From: an uncultured Geobacteraceae bacterium
GTDB lineage: Bacteria; Desulfobacterota; Desulfuromonadia; Geobacterales; Pseudopelobacteraceae
Reading direction: 5' to 3'
NCBI GenBank assembly: GCA_903930585.1
Contig: CAIYZD010000073.1
Span: forward strand, 1-34,780
Length of the DNA stretch: 34,780 nucleotides
A program made the translations under genes and the position numbers. Within the stretch, counting starts at the first letter, position 1. The number at the start of each line of letters is the position of its first letter. This document shows positions 8,417 to 16,927 of this stretch, piece by piece. Under the pieces are notes generated by a model. It was not told where the DNA came from. It searched no databases and worked only from the letters and a program-made list of their open reading frames with translations.

Positions 8417-11400
8417 ATGCCTCCATCAATCCGCCTGGTACTGACGGAAGAAAACGGTCGGATGCGCGGTGCGGTCCAGCGGGGGAGTGAGACGATTTCT
8501 CCATGGAGCGTCTACAATGTCCCGGCCGATATCGTCAGGTTCCTGGCGTTACATTATTACTACGAATCATCCCCGCGCTATTTTGAATCATTTTTCAAGG
8601 TTACCGGCGGACGGTATCCCCTTGTCTATCGTGGCAGGAACGGGAGAGAGCGCGAGCTGACCTACCGGGCCGACGTCTCACACAGAGCCTGCCTCACGTT
8701 TGCGCTGTCTGACGATGAAGTGCAGCTGACGCGTACACTTGACGGATGCGCGGCACTCTCCGAAAACATGATGGTACATGGTCAACTCCTGTTCGACCTG
8801 ACCGGCTGTACGATCCATCCTCTCGCCAATAGCGAAGCATGGCGGATCTGGGATACCATTATCGAAGAGTTGGAGTGTACTCTCGATTTCGGGAAAGAGT
8901 GGCCGGACACCGTTTTTGACGATGACGACGAGTTCTATGATTTCGACGATGAGTCCCTGGGCGATGAACCGCATGGTCTGCGCCGCATTCCGAACGGCAT
9001 GGCGGTTTCCGTTTCGCTGTTCAATGCAGCTGCCGTCAGGCTCACTCCCGATATGATGGCGGCGGGATTCGATGAGACGTTCTTCTTTCTGAGCGACGGC
9101 GTTGTTGCCGATACAAGCCAACGGACAAAATGCTCCTGCCTGCTGGATATACCGGGGGGAATCACGGAAAAAACGGTTACACTGGTGCCGCTCGGCATGG
9201 ACGGGGTGGCGCCGTTTCCTTTCTCCGGCAGTACGTTCTGGTTTCTTGACCCTGCAAAACGTTCGCACCTTTCGACTCCGCTCAAGGCCAAGAAGCGGGT
9301 GCGCACCATTCTGGAGACCGGTTTTGCTCTTCTGGACGAGACGAAAATCACCGCCCGCACTGCTGTAATCCGTACAGCCCTGTCAACGCTCGACTTTATC
9401 AAACGCGATGTTAAACGGGATGCAAAGAAAATTCTGAATACATTTGCCGAACAGTGCGGACAGCACGGGCTTTTGATCCGGATTGCTTCCGACGGGTGGC
9501 GATTTGCGGAGGAAGATCGTCATCAGCAGGCCCGTCTCGTGCAGATTATGTTCGAGATGTTCGGCGCGGATGCATTCTCTCCGGCCGGGATGCCGGGAGA
9601 GGTCGAACTTGCTGCCGATATTTTGCTGCGAGACCTGCCTCAGTTTGCCGCCCGGCTTCGTGACGCCGGCTTTTCCCTCCGGTTGGGCAACGAAGTTATG
9701 ACGGCTGCTTCCTGGGAATTTCATCTTGACGCTACCACCAGTACCCTGGACTGGTTTGAACTTCGACCGGAGATTCGCTGCAACGGCGAATTATTGAGCG
9801 AGGATGAAGTGCGCGGTCTCTTGGGAGGGAACGGGATTATCCGGCGTGACGGTCGTTTGCTGCTGCTGGATGAACTGAACGCGCAGGTGCTGGCCATGTT
9901 TGCCGGAGCCATGCCGGTCGGGAAACGGCGCCGCAAGGGAGAACAGGAACTGGTCCGGGTACCGCGCCTGCAAATCCTTGACTGGCTTCTGTTGCGAGGT
10001 CATGGTATCACGATTACGCTTTCTCCTGACGATGCCGCTCTGCTTGATAGTCTGCTGAACTTTGAAGCCATACCGGAACGTCCGGTACCGGTTACCCTGA
10101 TAGCCACCCTTCGCCATTACCAGGTTGATGCCTGGCGCTGGCTGGCTTTTCTCTACGCGCATCGTTTCGGCGCGTGTCTGGCCGATGATATGGGGCTGGG
10201 AAAAACGGTCCAGGGGATTGCCCTGCTGGCAGGAATTATCGAGGGAGCCGTCAGTTCATTTGCCTCCCCCGGCACACCGCATCTGATCGTCGTGCCCCCC
10301 TCGCTCCTGTTTAACTGGGAAGCCGAAATCGCCCGCTTTCTTCCCGGAGCAAAAGTGTTGCTCTATACCGGCAGCGGCCGCTCTGTCGAAACGTTTGCCG
10401 GTTACGACATTGTTGTCACCAGTTACGGCATCGTCCATCGGGACATTGAACAACTTGAACAACTCCGTTTTGACGTGATTGTTTTTGACGAGACCCAGGT
10501 GGTTAAAAATCTCAAGGCTGCCACCAGTAACGCCGTCCGCCGTCTTAAAGCGGTTTTTGTCCTGGCGTTGACCGGCACTCCGGTTGAGAATCATCTGGGA
10601 GAATACTATGCCATCATGGATCTCTGTCTGCCGGGCCTGTTGGGAAGCCGGGAGGAGTTTGCCCGCCAGATCGGACAGGGGGGACAGGCCGGAATAAACC
10701 GGCTGATCCGGCGTACAAAACCTTTTATCCTGCGCCGCAGCAAGCAGATGATTGCTGCGGAGCTCCCCCCGAAGATCGAGACCGATATCCATCTGGAGCT
10801 TTCGCCGAAACAGAAACTTCTCTACCAGCGCACGGTGGAGGAGGTGCGGGGACTGGTCAGAGATGCATTTGCCCGGCATCTTCCCGGCCAGGCCCGCATC
10901 ATAGCCCTGACCGCCATTTTGCGCCTGCGTCAGATCTGTCTGGCTCCGTCCCTCGCTGCACCCGGTTCCTCCGACAGTTCACCCAAGCTGGACTTTTTGG
11001 CCGAACAGTTGCTGGAACTGCGCGATGAGGGACACAGTGCCCTCGTCTTCTCCCAGTTTACCAGCTATCTGGATATTATTGAAAAAGGGCTGAAACATCA
11101 TGGTTTGAACTACGTTCGCCTGGATGGCTCAACGCCGGTCGCTCAGCGCAAAAATCTGGTGAATTCCTTTCAAAACTCTTCGGAACCGGCGGTTTTTCTG
11201 ATCAGCCTCAAAGCCGGTGGCAAGGGGTTGAACCTGACCCGTGCCACCTATGTCTTTCACATGGACCCCTGGTGGAATCCGGCCGTGGAAAACCAGGCCT
11301 CGGACCGTGCCCATCGTATCGGCCAGACCGAACAGGTAACCATTACCCGCCTGATCATGCGCCACACCATCGAAGAGAAGATGATGGTTTTGAAAGAGCA

Positions 11401-11494
11401 GAAGCTGAAACTGTACAAAGCCATTCTGGAAGAGGGTGAAGGTGGTGCAGGCGCCGGACTGACACGGGAAGATTTTGAGTACCTGCTGGGGTGA
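8417..11494 (+). CDS. SNF2-family DEAD/DEAH-like helicase (HepA/Swi2-Snf2 type)
   Basis: SNF2 proteins are ATP-driven DNA translocases that remodel protein-DNA or polymerase complexes. The C-terminal half has the Snf2 ATPase: Walker A (DDMGLGKT, K596), Walker B as DETQ (D691-Q694), motif III LTGTPVEN, then helicase C with FSQF, SLKAGGKGLNL and RAHRIGQ. The N-terminal half, about 560 residues, is not a domain I can name; it contains a very acidic patch around residues 172-190. No SWIM zinc finger is seen. The 1025-residue length is usual for bacterial stand-alone SNF2 proteins. The ATG at 8417 is three bases after the asnS stop, which suggests coupling, but the ribosome site is weak. It converges with the next gene (gap 31 bases). 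No nuclease or methylase partner is adjacent, so a defence role is not supported. Confidence 0.9.
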   Translation: MPPSIRLVLTEENGRMRGAVQRGSETISPWSVYNVPADIVRFLALHYYYESSPRYFESFFKVTGGRYPLVYRGRNGRERELTYRADVSHRACLTFALSDDEVQLTRTLDGCAALSENMMVHGQLLFDLTGCTIHPLANSEAWRIWDTIIEELECTLDFGKEWPDTVFDDDDEFYDFDDESLGDEPHGLRRIPNGMAVSVSLFNAAAVRLTPDMMAAGFDETFFFLSDGVVADTSQRTKCSCLLDIPGGITEKTVTLVPLGMDGVAPFPFSGSTFWFLDPAKRSHLSTPLKAKKRVRTILETGFALLDETKITARTAVIRTALSTLDFIKRDVKRDAKKILNTFAEQCGQHGLLIRIASDGWRFAEEDRHQQARLVQIMFEMFGADAFSPAGMPGEVELAADILLRDLPQFAARLRDAGFSLRLGNEVMTAASWEFHLDATTSTLDWFELRPEIRCNGELLSEDEVRGLLGGNGIIRRDGRLLLLDELNAQVLAMFAGAMPVGKRRRKGEQELVRVPRLQILDWLLLRGHGITITLSPDDAALLDSLLNFEAIPERPVPVTLIATLRHYQVDAWRWLAFLYAHRFGACLADDMGLGKTVQGIALLAGIIEGAVSSFASPGTPHLIVVPPSLLFNWEAEIARFLPGAKVLLYTGSGRSVETFAGYDIVVTSYGIVHRDIEQLEQLRFDVIVFDETQVVKNLKAATSNAVRRLKAVFVLALTGTPVENHLGEYYAIMDLCLPGLLGSREEFARQIGQGGQAGINRLIRRTKPFILRRSKQMIAAELPPKIETDIHLELSPKQKLLYQRTVEEVRGLVRDAFARHLPGQARIIALTAILRLRQICLAPSLAAPGSSDSSPKLDFLAEQLLELRDEGHSALVFSQFTSYLDIIEKGLKHHGLNYVRLDGSTPVAQRKNLVNSFQNSSEPAVFLISLKAGGKGLNLTRATYVFHMDPWWNPAVENQASDRAHRIGQTEQVTITRLIMRHTIEEKMMVLKEQKLKLYKAILEEGEGGAGAGLTREDFEYLLG

Positions 11495-11525
11495 TTTTTG
11501 TTGCATTGAACCGGTGTTGAATATT

Positions 11526-12134
11526 TCAAGCCACAGGTTTCAACTCTTCAATAATCTTCATCTGTTTTTCAGCGCATTCCGGACACATTCCGTGACTGAA
11601 CATCGCCTCAGAATGATTGCTGATGTATGTCTCAAGTTGGTGCCAGGATTTCTCGTCGTCCCGGATTTGTTTGCAGTACATACAAATAGGGATGATCCCT
11701 TCCAGATGCTTAACCTGGTCACGAGCCTCCTGTAATTCTTTCTCGGTTCGTTCTTTTTCCGCCAAAGCCTCAACCATGGAGTTGAAGGAATTTGAGAACT
11801 CCCCAAGAAAATGTACTCTCTGTTTGAAGTCCCCATGTGCGATCTGTTTGGTCTGCCAGATTAAATGTTGAAGAGAAGCATGGAGCTGTTTATATGGCGC
11901 CGCAATCTGGTTTCTGACTGGTGGTGGTACCTCAAGATTGCCAGCCGCAAGTTCCGTAATAAATGCTCTGGCATCGTTCCGCTCCGCCAGGTAATCGTTG
12001 AATGCCTCAAGCATCCGCAGTAAAGCGGAGTCGCAATCATCTGGTACCGCTACGACCGATGCATGTTCCCCGTGCGTCATCCGGATTAAACGCTGTTGCA
12101 CTATTTTGAGTATTTCCTGTTCTGTCTGGTTCAC
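11526..12134 (-). CDS. HAMP-like / coiled-coil signalling protein with double CxxC zinc-ribbon-like end
   Basis: This 202-residue soluble protein has a HAMP-like helical region at about residues 52-125, a short coiled coil at about 124-146, then a C-terminal module with C151-x2-C154 and C184-x2-C187 around a conserved-looking IRDDEKSW segment. The cysteine module resembles ends found on many sensor and receiver proteins of deltaproteobacteria; its function is not established, but metal binding or redox sensing is plausible. No membrane helix, kinase or GGDEF domain is present. The start is GTG at 12134-12132, which overlaps the stop of the V4R gene (GTGA), so translation of the two is coupled. 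It probably transmits the signal of the V4R protein. Confidence is high for a real gene and low for the mechanism. Confidence 0.78.
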   Translation of the reverse strand: MNQTEQEILKIVQQRLIRMTHGEHASVVAVPDDCDSALLRMLEAFNDYLAERNDARAFITELAAGNLEVPPPVRNQIAAPYKQLHASLQHLIWQTKQIAHGDFKQRVHFLGEFSNSFNSMVEALAEKERTEKELQEARDQVKHLEGIIPICMYCKQIRDDEKSWHQLETYISNHSEAMFSHGMCPECAEKQMKIIEELKPVA

Positions 12135-12667
12135 TCTGCCGCCCCGGTAGTCACAACAGCTCTAAAACGACACGTACGGTCACCCGTAGCCCAGCAATCA
12201 ACCTCGCGTACATCGAAGGGTTTACCGGTGTATCCTTGAAATACTCCGGCAATAAAACCTTCGTCGTACTCGCATACTGCAACGCCGGTAACGGGTAATC
12301 CGGAACAATCCAAATCCTCGGAAACGGTCAGAGTGAAATCAAGGTTCTCGGCATCTGTTTTTTCCATCCTCATGACGCCAATACGTAATGACTGCAGCAA
12401 ATCCTGAAGCTGAGCAACGAAGTCGTTTAGAGGTAGCTTTGTATCGAGCATGTTCCGGCAAAATTCCAAACCTGCTTCAAGCCCGGCTTCACGCAACAGT
12501 TCTCCGGCAATTTCCGGCGAGAGTTTTCGATTAAGAACATCCCTCATGGTGTATTGCATCAACCGGTATACGGTAACACTCATGGTATTGCCGAGATTCG
12601 GTCGTCCCAGTTCGATATCCCCCAAATCTTTCCACTGAAAATTGTAAGGTTTGATTTCTTCAGCCAT
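12131..12667 (-). CDS. V4R (4-vinyl reductase) domain sensor protein
   Basis: The V4R domain is a small-molecule or metal binding fold found in regulators and in bacteriochlorophyll and aromatic metabolism. In this 178-residue protein it occupies about residues 55-172, ending with the characteristic pattern of spaced cysteines (VCEYDEGF, VDCWATGDRTCRFR). ATG 12667 is chosen because AAGGA lies seven bases upstream on the minus strand; a longer frame to 12706 has no ribosome site. A good promoter lies at 12716-12744. The next gene begins on the stop codon. The pair thus forms a compact unit in which the V4R protein could sense and the HAMP/CxxC protein respond; that is inference. An enzyme role cannot be excluded but nothing nearby suggests one. 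Confidence 0.82.
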   Translation of the reverse strand: MAEEIKPYNFQWKDLGDIELGRPNLGNTMSVTVYRLMQYTMRDVLNRKLSPEIAGELLREAGLEAGLEFCRNMLDTKLPLNDFVAQLQDLLQSLRIGVMRMEKTDAENLDFTLTVSEDLDCSGLPVTGVAVCEYDEGFIAGVFQGYTGKPFDVREVDCWATGDRTCRFRAVVTTGAAE

Positions 12668-12715
12668 TAATAAATCCTTATTACTTCCTGGTATGCCCAC
12701 CTTCACGCAACAAAT

Positions 12716-12744
12716 ATAATACTCCGTTGTCCGGTTGCCGTCAA
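12716..12744 (-). promoter_or_regulatory. Probable sigma70-type promoter for the V4R operon
   Basis: On the minus strand TTGACG (plus positions 12739-12744) is followed by exactly 17 bases and TATTAT (12716-12721). The predicted transcription start is about 40 bases ahead of the V4R start codon. No other gene in this direction lies upstream. Confidence 0.6.
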
Positions 12745-12835
12745 TTTAGATGATTTACTTTCTCATGGAAAAGGTTATAATCTGCATTAATTTGGTATAA
12801 TAAGAACTTCCCAGTGAATAGAAAAAACCAATTAA

Positions 12836-13242
12836 CCTGATGAGTCTTTACCTGCAACGCCCTGGCAGGGAAGCGGCACAATCCTGCTGGTAGAAGATGA
12901 AGAACAAGTGAGGCATATTTCAAAAATACTTCGAATAAAATCGGATTTAACGTTCTGGAAGCTGTAAATGGCAAGGAAGCGTTAGAATTGTACCAAAATA
13001 ACGCCACTGATATTACGGTAGTTATGACAGACATGGGTATGCCTGTTATGGATGGATATGAGTTGTGCCATGAACTGAAAAAACTGAACCCTGAACTTCC
13101 GATCATTGTCTCCAGCGGTTATGACGATGCCGAAGTCGGTTCTCGGCTTTCAATAGATGATATTGCGGGTGTTATTAATAAGCCTTATGGCCCCGGTCAG
13201 TTACGGGAGGTTTTGAAGAGGGCTTTGGACGGTTCACGGTAG
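12836..13242 (+). pseudogene. Decayed receiver domain of a hybrid sensor kinase (frameshifted, N-terminally truncated)
   Basis: Reading from 12836 the frame gives a hybrid-kinase linker and the start of a receiver domain (WQGSGTILLVEDEEQVRH). It then shifts near 12938-12943: the preceding frame runs into a stop, while the next frame resumes with GFNVLEAVNGKEALELY and continues through the phospho-acceptor region (MTDMGMPVMDGYE) and the lysine region (NKPYGP) to a stop at 13242. A single missing base explains the join. No start codon or kinase part precedes it; a stop codon lies directly upstream at 12833-12835. An in-frame ATG at 12988 could give an 84-residue half domain, but it would lack the acidic pocket. 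I read it as a remnant. Confidence 0.75.
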
Positions 13243-13337
13243 TACCGAGTCAAGCTGACGCTGTGAGGTGTTATCGGTACAGCCAGTTTCTGTCTCGTAT
13301 GGTCGGAACACTGTTAAGTAAGAATTGGAGAGAACGT

Positions 13338-13706
13338 ATGACCGCCGGCATTTATGAAACATTACCTTCTTGTCCTGTCTGGGACAGGACTAAAATGGAA
13401 TCCCGTATGATGAACAATAAGGCGTTCATTCGGGAAATGATTAAACATTTTCTTAACGATGTTCCACGGAAGCTTAAAAAAATAGACTCTCTCTTACTAA
13501 ATGACGATTTTTCCGGCATCAAGTTTCATGCGCACTCCATAGCAGGAATGTCCGGGCAGATGAGTGGCGACCGTGTACACGCCGTTGCGCGTGAAATAGA
13601 GCGGTGTATTGCCGCGTCGAGCAGAGATGCTCTGACACAACTGATTTTGGACCTTAACGTACAATTCAAGCTTCTTAGCAAAGAGCTCCGTGATTCACAA
13701 CGGTAA
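13338..13706 (+). CDS. Hpt (histidine phosphotransfer) domain protein
   Basis: Hpt domains relay phosphate between receiver domains in multistep phosphorelays. The 122-residue protein is nearly all Hpt: a short linker with the usual PVWD motif at residues 13-16, then a four-helix bundle with the phospho-accepting histidine, most likely H66 within FHAHSIAG. Start ATG 13338 has GGAG at 13327-13330 seven bases away; longer starts lack support. It follows the broken receiver domain by 95 bases, the order found at the C-terminus of hybrid kinases. It may therefore be a surviving fragment of such a kinase, now either a free Hpt protein or on the way to decay. Its own ribosome site and the intact frame favour expression. 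A terminator follows at 13740. Confidence 0.72.
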   Translation: MTAGIYETLPSCPVWDRTKMESRMMNNKAFIREMIKHFLNDVPRKLKKIDSLLLNDDFSGIKFHAHSIAGMSGQMSGDRVHAVAREIERCIAASSRDALTQLILDLNVQFKLLSKELRDSQR

Positions 13707-13739
13707 TTCTACCGGATCTCCAGAATAGAGTATTGCGAA

Positions 13740-13774
13740 ACGGGGAGTCGCAATTTTGCGGCTCCCCGTTTTAT
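13740..13774 (+). terminator. Rho-independent terminator after hpt
   Basis: An inverted repeat ACGGGGAGTCGC / GCGGCTCCCCGT (13740-13751 and 13758-13769, one G-T pair) around a short AT loop is followed by TTTT. It lies 34 bases after the Hpt gene. The opposite strand has a short T tract too, so it may also serve the convergent beta-propeller gene. Confidence 0.82.
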
Positions 13775-13809
13775 ATCGAGAGAATGCCGGAATGTGGGTG
13801 GCGTTTCTG

Positions 13810-15861
13810 TCAGTATGTCAACAGATACGTGCTGTACGGCAGGTCAATTGCTTTTTCGACCGCCAGGGTACCTACGTCCGCAACCGTGAGTGAACGTGAT
13901 GCAATTGCATATATATCAGTACCGATGATTACCGATCGGTCTACGTTGTCGGCATACCCATTGATAGTCTTTGCCGGAATTACACCGCGCTGGGTTATAC
14001 CGCTGTTGCTTACTGAAAAAACGTTGAGCCCCGATACATAGGTTGAATTTATGTTACTCTGGTAAGGGATAGCGAGAATACCGAGGGCATCGTAATAGAG
14101 AAACGCGTGGTAATCGTACATGGCACTGGACCACCCCTGGCCCAGTTCATACGAGCCAAGCAGTTGAGGCGTTGCCAGGTTTGTGACATCAAAAAGCTGC
14201 AGCTTGTTACCGGTGACCTGACCGGCACTGTTTGCAGAGCGTCCGATGGTGAGCAGGCGGTTGTTATTGGTACCAAGCAGATGCAGATAGGTGGCAAAAC
14301 CGTCCACATGGAGTTCTCCGGCGACGCGCGGATTGGCAGGGTCACCCAGGTCCAGGGTGTACAGCGGGTCGGTTGTGCGGTAAGTCACCATGTACCCCCG
14401 AGTTCGGTCAAAGCGCATGGCGTATATCCTCTCTCCGGGGGCAAGGCCGGTAAGCGTGCCTGTTGCCACGAGCGCACCATTTTGTTCGCCAAGAATTGCC
14501 AGCTGATTGCTGAGCCCTTCGCCAAACCAGCCGCCACGGGTGGTGCCGATCCGCATATAGCCGTTGTATTCGCCCATGCTGAACTGATTGTTAATCCAGC
14601 CGTTGACAACGCCACTGCCACGGTAGTGCGGCTTTGCCGATGTAGCTGAGATCCCGAACTTGTGCAGCGCGGTTTGCGGCTCCGGATTGTCTGCCGGTAT
14701 TCCGTTTGCCGCCACCGGGGTAATCCAGAGCCAGTTGTTGCTCGACGCCAGATAAAGAGCGTCCGGCGACATATACAGGGTGCACCAGGAACTGAGAACC
14801 GCTGAACTTGCAACAGCCGGAACTGCCGCGGACAGGTCTATGGAGAAAACAAGCGACAGATCGGCGCCGTTTCCCGATTCCGGAATGCCGACATCTTCAC
14901 AACCAATGGCGGAAAAGACCTCCGGTGTCCCAGCAATCCCGCCGCTGTAGAGAGTTCGGCTGTATGAGGGAAGCAGATCGGCAAGAGAAGCGGCATTAAT
15001 CCGTTTGATGTTTTCTGTCGTAGCAAGTGTACTGGCCGCGGTGAGCGATCCCTGATCGAAACTTCCTGGAGCCAGGTAGTTAGAGATAGAGACCGGGTTC
15101 GGTATGTCGATGGTATAATTGGTGACTAGATAGATGGAGGAGTTGATCCGCCGGGTACCTTGCGCGGCGCCGGGAAAGTCATATCTGACGCTAACGGTGG
15201 GCATGGCAACATTTGTGACGTCGTAGCAATACATGCGGGTTATCGTCTGGCCGGGCAGGGTCAAACCGCCGATAACCGGCACTGCCTGACCGGAATAATT
15301 GTAGGTTGTAGTGACCAGGGTTACCTGATTACCGTTGAGATAGAGTTCACTGATATAATCCTTGATGTCGATATCGCTGACAATCTCCGACTGTGCGGCA
15401 GGTTGGGCCTTCATAATAATGAAATGACTTCCCCGGGCCAGATAGATGTATGAACCATCGGTTTTGACAAGATCTCCCTCATCCACTCCCTGTTCCTGGA
15501 CGTTCGTGTCCGAATGCGGCGTGGCGGTTGCGGCAGTTGTTCCCGTTGCCTGGATGCTGGTTGGTGCTGTTGTCGTAATATTCGCATTTAAATCCTTGGC
15601 TGCAGACACCCAGCCTGAGTAGGCATACCAGACATTTTGTCGCTTGTAGCGTTTGATTAACTCGGTCTTGAGGCGCTGTTCCAGATCGCTGCAACTGGTG
15701 GCATTAATCAGCTTGGCCGGAAGGTTTCCGCCGCCTCCCGGAGTTGTCGGACCCGTACCTCCCGAACCGACTCCGCTGCATCCGGTAAAGAGTGCCGTAG
15801 TAACCATACAGATAAGTACTGACCGCCAGGCGGACCAACCGTGAAGTGATACTCTGTTCAT
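13810..15861 (-). CDS. Beta-propeller domain lipoprotein (secreted or outer-membrane attached)
   Basis: The 683-residue protein begins with a signal peptide of about 25 residues ending in a lipobox (LFTGC), then a glycine/proline-rich spacer, then a long extracytoplasmic region that resembles the beta-propeller family known from archaeal and some bacterial surface proteins (Pfam Beta_propel). Repeated blade-like segments such as LVKTDGSYIYLARG, ERIYAMRFDRTRGYMVTY and YHAFLYYDALGILAIPY support this. No enzyme motif is visible. ATG 15861 is preceded by AAAGGAG with seven bases spacing and overlaps the DUF6502 stop by ATGA, so the two genes are one unit. A role in surface binding or envelope sensing is possible but unproven. 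The gene ends 35 bases from the terminator at 13740-13774. Confidence 0.82.
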   Translation of the reverse strand: MNRVSLHGWSAWRSVLICMVTTALFTGCSGVGSGGTGPTTPGGGGNLPAKLINATSCSDLEQRLKTELIKRYKRQNVWYAYSGWVSAAKDLNANITTTAPTSIQATGTTAATATPHSDTNVQEQGVDEGDLVKTDGSYIYLARGSHFIIMKAQPAAQSEIVSDIDIKDYISELYLNGNQVTLVTTTYNYSGQAVPVIGGLTLPGQTITRMYCYDVTNVAMPTVSVRYDFPGAAQGTRRINSSIYLVTNYTIDIPNPVSISNYLAPGSFDQGSLTAASTLATTENIKRINAASLADLLPSYSRTLYSGGIAGTPEVFSAIGCEDVGIPESGNGADLSLVFSIDLSAAVPAVASSAVLSSWCTLYMSPDALYLASSNNWLWITPVAANGIPADNPEPQTALHKFGISATSAKPHYRGSGVVNGWINNQFSMGEYNGYMRIGTTRGGWFGEGLSNQLAILGEQNGALVATGTLTGLAPGERIYAMRFDRTRGYMVTYRTTDPLYTLDLGDPANPRVAGELHVDGFATYLHLLGTNNNRLLTIGRSANSAGQVTGNKLQLFDVTNLATPQLLGSYELGQGWSSAMYDYHAFLYYDALGILAIPYQSNINSTYVSGLNVFSVSNSGITQRGVIPAKTINGYADNVDRSVIIGTDIYAIASRSLTVADVGTLAVEKAIDLPYSTYLLTY

Positions 15862-16769
15862 TTGGGGGCTCCTTTGGTGGGTTTTCGCGTGGCGCGATTT
15901 GTACTCTTGCTGCTTGGGCGAGCACTCTCTGCCGCGGATTCGCTGAAGGTGTACAATCCGATACGAATGCGCTGGTCCTGTGGGCGACCGGCGATACGGT
16001 CCGCTTCGATGAGGGCGGTTATGACGGGAACCAGTGTATCGTGAACTGTTTTCCACTGTTTTGACAACAGCGGGTTCAGTGACTCCACCGACTCGGTGGA
16101 CAGTTCATCGGCAAACACGGCCTGTTCCAGGTGTCTTCGATTATCAGGTAAAACATTGGCAACCGCCGCGTTCATATGATCTCCAATATTATCCCGCAGC
16201 AGGCCCAGCATCTGTTCGATATCGCCGTTTGGCACAAAGTCGTCGCGCTCAAGGGATACGCTGTCGCTCTCTTCGTCATGGAGAGCCAGTCCCAGACGGA
16301 GCAGTTCGTCCAGCAGGCTGCGCGGATGGACATCACGGGTGATCGACTGGGCGAGGGCTTCAAAGCTCGGTGCGGGCCCCTGTCGTTTGAGCGTACGGGG
16401 AATGCCGGTGTTGTCCCTGAGCGCGGGGTCCGTGCTCCAGCGTGCGAACAGTTCCGTTGTCAACGGCGGTTTTGTCTGACGTTCAGGAGTTTCGGATCTT
16501 GTCAGGCGCGTCACTTCACGGCGGTTGATGCCGGTGGCGGTACTGATACGGCTGACCGCTCCGTGGTCCGGTGCGCCGGGCTGTAACGCGTCTGCTTCTT
16601 GTACAAAGACCTGCTTCAGGATTTCTTCGGCGGCAGGGAAGGTCACGCCATGGGCAAGGCAGAGGCGTGCCAACGGCGCCATAAGGCGGTTCAACGTGTC
16701 CGATAGAACCATCTCCGGGCCGGAGAGCTGCACTGTTTCTCCCTGATGAGTAGTGATGGGGGTATTCAT
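15858..16769 (-). CDS. DUF6502 family protein with HTH-like segment
   Basis: The 303-residue protein matches the family now called DUF6502: an N-terminal part with LNRLMAPLARLCLAHGVTF and an HTH-like stretch at about residues 73-92 (VSRISTATGINRREVTRLTR), a middle helical region, and a Ser/Lys/Arg-rich tail. The family has no known function; the HTH-like stretch suggests DNA binding, which is my inference. ATG 16769 is preferred because the family region begins soon after, but no Shine-Dalgarno sequence precedes it. A TTG at 16853 would overlap the promoter -35 and was not used. The gene overlaps the lipoprotein by four bases. Its upstream region carries a palindrome and repeats, so it may regulate itself and the lipoprotein gene. 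Confidence 0.78.
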   Translation of the reverse strand: MNTPITTHQGETVQLSGPEMVLSDTLNRLMAPLARLCLAHGVTFPAAEEILKQVFVQEADALQPGAPDHGAVSRISTATGINRREVTRLTRSETPERQTKPPLTTELFARWSTDPALRDNTGIPRTLKRQGPAPSFEALAQSITRDVHPRSLLDELLRLGLALHDEESDSVSLERDDFVPNGDIEQMLGLLRDNIGDHMNAAVANVLPDNRRHLEQAVFADELSTESVESLNPLLSKQWKTVHDTLVPVITALIEADRIAGRPQDQRIRIGLYTFSESAAESARPSSKSTNRATRKPTKGAPK

Positions 16770-16797
16770 AGGAATGTCCGATACGTTGTACGTGTAT

Positions 16798-16818
16798 AAA
16801 TGTGAATTTTGCACATTT
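16798..16818. promoter_or_regulatory. Palindromic operator AAATGTG-N7-CACATTT
   Basis: A perfect seven-base inverted repeat, AAATGTG (16798-16804) and CACATTT (16812-16818), lies between the promoter and the start of the DUF6502 gene. The half sites equal those of the CRP consensus, but the spacing is one base shorter, so a CRP/FNR-type or other dimeric regulator is possible. Confidence 0.55.
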
Positions 16819-16824
16819 GTATTA

Positions 16825-16853
16825 ACAATGTAACGGTTGTGTGGTTTTGTCAA
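16825..16853 (-). promoter_or_regulatory. Candidate promoter for DUF6502/beta-propeller genes
   Basis: On the minus strand a perfect TTGACA (plus 16848-16853) is followed by 17 bases and a poor -10, CATTGT (16825-16830). The weak -10 suggests dependence on an activator. The palindrome at 16798-16818 would sit around the transcription start. An alternative -10 further downstream cannot be excluded. Confidence 0.4.
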
Positions 16854-16927
16854 TAAAAAAATGGAGTAAAAATATCGGACAATGTATTTTTATCGGACGG
16901 CAGCAGTTAAACCAAGAGGAGTCGTGT

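Larger units (their letters stand above)
16776..16898. repeat. Three copies of TATCGGAC around the DUF6502 control region
   Basis: The octamer TATCGGAC occurs on the plus strand at 16873-16880 and 16891-16898, with starts 18 bases apart, and on the minus strand at 16776-16783, just upstream of the DUF6502 start codon. Two of the copies extend to TATCGGACA. Three copies in 123 bases suggest protein-binding sites. Confidence 0.5.

Noticed and set aside
16770-16853. Longer DUF6502 protein from TTG 16853
   Set aside because: The added residues have no family match and the codon is part of the likely -35 element.
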